The translations under genes were made by a program, and so were the position numbers. Positions 4,898-7,841 of a DNA stretch of 7,841 bases are shown in pieces. Source of the DNA: JACKBJ01 sp964549495 (GTDB lineage: Bacteria > Chloroflexota > Anaerolineae > Epilineales > Epilineaceae); NCBI GenBank assembly GCA_964549495.1, contig CAZJWJ010000144.1, forward strand, positions 1 to 7,841. The letters are read 5' to 3'. The notes below the pieces were generated by a model that was not told where the DNA came from, did not search any database, and saw nothing but the letters and a program-made list of their open reading frames with translations. Positions within the stretch are counted from its first letter, which is position 1; each line of letters starts with the position of its first letter.

Positions 4898-7841
4898 ATG
4901 CCACGTCCGAGCCGTCCTTGGCTCCTCACCATCCTCTCGGCCACCGCCCTGGTGGCCCTCGGCTTTGCTGCCGCCCGCTTGGCCCAGCCCAGCCCATCGG
5001 CATCGAGCGCGCTGGCCGCGGCCGTCGAGGCCGTTCCGGCGCCGCTGGAGGAGCTGGCCGCGCTCTCCGCCCGGCCGGCCATCGACAAGCTCGACGCCAG
5101 CCTGCGCGAGCTCGGCGCCGACAAGTCGGCCACCGATCCGATCTTCCTGGTGGTCAGCTCCGAGCGGCCGGTGGACCTATCGGCGCATGCCGAATGGGCC
5201 CACGCCTTCCAGTGGCCGGGCGGTGAGCACATCACGATCGTCTCTGCCCGGCCCTCGGCGCTGCTGAAGATCGCTGCCCAACCGGGCGTGGCCTCGGTGG
5301 AGAGCGGGGATCCGGACATCCTCCGCGAGATGCCGCAGCCGGTCGAGCCCGAGATGGCCTACGACTACGCGCCGCTGAGCGCCGAGGAGATGCGCGCCCG
5401 GCTGGCCGACGCGCCGAGCTGGGCCGAGACCGAGGCCCTGCTGGCTGCCCGTGCGGCCGCCGGCGGCGAGGGCGAGGGCATCCAGGGCGCGCCGCCGGCC
5501 ACCACCGACGGCTGGTTCGACGTGCGCAAGGGCCATTCGGCCATGGAAGCCTGGGACATGGGCTACCGCGGCGAGGGCGTGCGCGTGGCGGTGATGGACA
5601 CCTCCATCGACTTCGCCCACCAGGATCTGCAAGGCGCCTGGGCCGTGCTGCCCGAGGGCAACATGTACGCCGGCTGGCCGCAGGTCTACGATCCGGTCTC
5701 GGCCTACCTCCACAGCCTGGACTACGCCTCGCAACGCGACGAGGACCCGGACAACGACACGAACTACGGCACCAACGCCCAGTCCGGCCTGATCGTCCTC
5801 GATCAAGAAGCCGAGGTGGTCGCGCCGGCCGCCGATGGCGAGCCGGCCACCGCCTGCCTGCAGCCCCTGGGCACGGTGCGCGAGACCAATCCCGAGACCG
5901 GGCAGGCCAGCAACGTGCGCCGCCTGCTCGAGGAGGACTGCGAATACAAGCTGCCCGAGGGCATCGGCGAGGGCATGGTCCGCTACGGCTACCATCCCGA
6001 CAACTACCTGGCCTCCCAGGGCGCCAACGGCGCGGCCGATCCGCCGGTGCTCAACGAGTTCGCCGGCGTCCTGGCCGTCGACGGCGACGGCGACGGCAGC
6101 TACGAGACGGTCTACGTCGACCTGGACCTGGACCACGACTTCGGCAACGAGAAGCCGGCATCCAAGCAAAGCCCGCTGTCCTGGCGCGACCTGACCGGCG
6201 ACGGCATCGCCGACCTCTCCGGCGGCCTGCTGTACTACATCTCCGATGGGCAGACGCCCATCCCCGGCGGTTACCTCTGGGGCCTGGGCGAGGCCGAGAC
6301 GGCGCCCGAGGCCGGCACCGTGGTCGGCTTTCACTACGACACCGGCGGCCACGGCACCCTCTGCGCCTCCAACGTGGCCTCGCAGGGCCGCCTGGGCGTG
6401 CCCGAGGCGCTGGATCTGAACTTCCGCGACCTGGGTCCCGGCGAAGGTCCCTTCGGCGGCATGAATCCGGGCATGGCGCCCGACAGCCGCGTGGTGGCGG
6501 TGGGCAACATCTACGCCGGCCCGCTGACCGTGCTGGCCAGCTCCTGGCGCTACGCCGTCCTGGGCTCGGACCCCGATGTCGAGGGCGACGAGGCCCAGAT
6601 CGTCTCCAATAGCTACGGCTTCTCCGGCAACAACGACGCCGGTTGGGGCTCCAACTCGCGCACCATCGACTGGCACGTGCGAACCTTTAGCCCCAGCACC
6701 GTCTTCCTGGTCTCGGCCGGCAACGGCGGTCCCGGCTACGGTATCCTGGTCGAGCCGGCGCCCTTGACCGGCATGGGCATCGCCGCTTCGACCCAGATGG
6801 GTTCGACCGGCTGGGACTCGATCTTCGAGAGCAGCCAGATCACCTTCGGCGACCTGGTGCCCTGGTCCAACGCCGGCCCGGCCATGATCGGCGGCACCGG
6901 AGTCCACGTGGCGGCCGATGGCGCCTACGCCGCCGGCGCCCTGCCGATCAACTCGGTGACCACCAATGCCAGCCTGCCGGAAGAGCGCCGCTCGGGTGAG
7001 TTCGCCAACACCACCTGGGGCGGCACCAGCCGCTCGAGCCCGATCGCGGCCGGCAACCTGGCCCTGGTCTACGAGGCCTTCGAGGAGGCCCACGATCGCT
7101 GGCCGACCTGGCTGGAAGCCCGCGAGATCTTCATGGCCGGCGCCCGCTTCAACGGCTACGACGGCTATCGCACCGGCGCCGGCACGGTCGACGCGGCCGA
7201 CGCGGTGCGCATCGCGGCCGGCATGCACGGCGTCAGCGCCTCGCCTTCGGATTGGACGGCCGGGGACTACGACGGCCAGGTCCATCCGGGCTTTGCCAGC
7301 ATCGCCCACCCGGGCGAGTCCCACCAGGCCACCTTCACCCTGTCCAACGCCGGCGACCAGGACGTCGAGGTGGCCTTGCAGGACGGTTCGCTGCGCATGA
7401 TCTCCTCCTTCGACGAGGACTGGACCACCGAGGACAGCAGCCAGGAGCGCAACTACCACTTCAACGCGCCGGACTACATGAAGAAGATCGAGCTCGACCA
7501 GATCCCCGAGGGGACCGAGCTGATGATCGTCCGGGCCAACCTGCCCTTGGACGAGCTGGACACCGACGTCAGCGCCGAGGATCCCGACGGCAATCAGACC
7601 CCGGAGAACCTCTGGCGCCTGGGCGTCTTCCAGCACACGGACTGGGACGACGACACGCTGCTCTGGGATGACGCGGACGGCGACGGAATCGTCGACATCG
7701 TCGAGGATCCGAGCCGCCAGACCGGGCTGGACGCCAGCTTCAACGCCATCGTCTGGGACCAGAGCGAGCTGGACGAGGGCGAGTTCCAGCGCTTCAGCTA
7801 CCTCTCGGCCCAGACCAACACCTTTCTGACCATGGTCCACC
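4898..7841 (+). CDS. Secreted subtilisin-family (S8) serine peptidase, 3' end beyond the window
   Basis: A predicted exported endopeptidase with the Asp-His-Ser triad. The ATG at 4898 follows AGGGAG (4885-4890) by 7 nt and is the first ATG after an in-frame TAG (4856). Residues 1-29 look like a Sec signal peptide (Arg3/Arg6, hydrophobic core, likely cut near 'ARLA'). A propeptide-like region follows, with 'LLKIAAQPGVASVES' around 122-136. The catalytic domain has Asp234 in 'VRVAVMDTS', His485 in 'GGHGTLCASNVA', oxyanion Asn609 in 'LVSAGNGGPG' and Ser711 in 'GGTSRSSPIAAG'. The Asp-to-His distance is 251 residues, against about 32 in subtilisin. The insert holds an Asp/Gly calcium-loop-like motif (D395-D399) and an Asp ladder (D408-D414), and Cys320/Cys348 could pair. 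After the catalytic domain come a beta-rich segment (about 780-830) and an acidic part with 'DDADGDGIVD' (924-933). The frame is still open at 981 codons. The family is certain; the substrate is unknown. Confidence 0.93.
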   Translation, partial: MPRPSRPWLLTILSATALVALGFAAARLAQPSPSASSALAAAVEAVPAPLEELAALSARPAIDKLDASLRELGADKSATDPIFLVVSSERPVDLSAHAEWAHAFQWPGGEHITIVSARPSALLKIAAQPGVASVESGDPDILREMPQPVEPEMAYDYAPLSAEEMRARLADAPSWAETEALLAARAAAGGEGEGIQGAPPATTDGWFDVRKGHSAMEAWDMGYRGEGVRVAVMDTSIDFAHQDLQGAWAVLPEGNMYAGWPQVYDPVSAYLHSLDYASQRDEDPDNDTNYGTNAQSGLIVLDQEAEVVAPAADGEPATACLQPLGTVRETNPETGQASNVRRLLEEDCEYKLPEGIGEGMVRYGYHPDNYLASQGANGAADPPVLNEFAGVLAVDGDGDGSYETVYVDLDLDHDFGNEKPASKQSPLSWRDLTGDGIADLSGGLLYYISDGQTPIPGGYLWGLGEAETAPEAGTVVGFHYDTGGHGTLCASNVASQGRLGVPEALDLNFRDLGPGEGPFGGMNPGMAPDSRVVAVGNIYAGPLTVLASSWRYAVLGSDPDVEGDEAQIVSNSYGFSGNNDAGWGSNSRTIDWHVRTFSPSTVFLVSAGNGGPGYGILVEPAPLTGMGIAASTQMGSTGWDSIFESSQITFGDLVPWSNAGPAMIGGTGVHVAADGAYAAGALPINSVTTNASLPEERRSGEFANTTWGGTSRSSPIAAGNLALVYEAFEEAHDRWPTWLEAREIFMAGARFNGYDGYRTGAGTVDAADAVRIAAGMHGVSASPSDWTAGDYDGQVHPGFASIAHPGESHQATFTLSNAGDQDVEVALQDGSLRMISSFDEDWTTEDSSQERNYHFNAPDYMKKIELDQIPEGTELMIVRANLPLDELDTDVSAEDPDGNQTPENLWRLGVFQHTDWDDDTLLWDDADGDGIVDIVEDPSRQTGLDASFNAIVWDQSELDEGEFQRFSYLSAQTNTFLTMVH

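Noticed and set aside
5177..7840. An 887-codon open frame on the - strand, opposite the peptidase
   Set aside because: It is codon-for-codon antisense to the peptidase frame. Its stops would require TTA, CTA or TCA in the + frame, codons avoided at this GC content; it ends exactly at the one CTA (5177-5179). The product is Val/Gly/Ala-rich with no known domain, whereas the + frame has a full S8 active site.

Overview
The window comes from a high-GC, C/G-ending-codon genome of an aerobic, probably Gram-negative bacterium. The heme A synthase indicates that the organism builds an aa3- or caa3-type terminal oxidase. I cannot place the taxon further from sequence alone.

Layout, left to right. 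(1) Positions 1-286: the C-terminal half of a small YvlD/phage-holin-IV-like membrane protein on the + strand. It runs into a C-rich, low-complexity stretch at the left edge. (2) Positions 352-1383, - strand: a complete heme A synthase (ctaA/COX15 family), convergent with the first gene across a short GC-rich hairpin. (3) Positions 1384-1838: a 455-bp divergent intergenic region. It holds a strong sigma70-type promoter (TTGACA-17-TACCAT) whose -35 is covered by an 18-bp perfect dyad. Downstream lies a 157-bp near-symmetric inverted repeat (26-bp perfect ends, 3-nt apex) that finishes five bases before the Shine-Dalgarno of the next gene. (4) Positions 1839-4586, + strand: a 915-residue polytopic DUF2339 membrane protein, started here at a TTG and not at the GTG inside the inverted repeat. 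(5) Positions 4587-4897: a gap with a possible remnant of the partner gene that often follows DUF2339 genes, a 12-bp-stem hairpin, and a TACAAT -10 box. (6) Positions 4898-7841, + strand: the largest real gene, a secreted subtilisin-family (S8) serine peptidase that is still open at the right edge (981 codons seen). It has all four active-site positions, an unusually long Asp-to-His insert and calcium-loop-like Asp/Gly motifs.

No operon links the well-supported genes. ctaA serves cytochrome oxidase assembly, the DUF2339 protein is an inner-membrane protein of unknown function, and the peptidase has its own leader and start signals. The parts most worth a second look are the regulatory-looking promoter, dyad and long hairpin ahead of the DUF2339 gene, and the architecture of the peptidase. 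I see no CRISPR array, tRNA, rRNA, transposase gene or recognisable multi-gene defence system.
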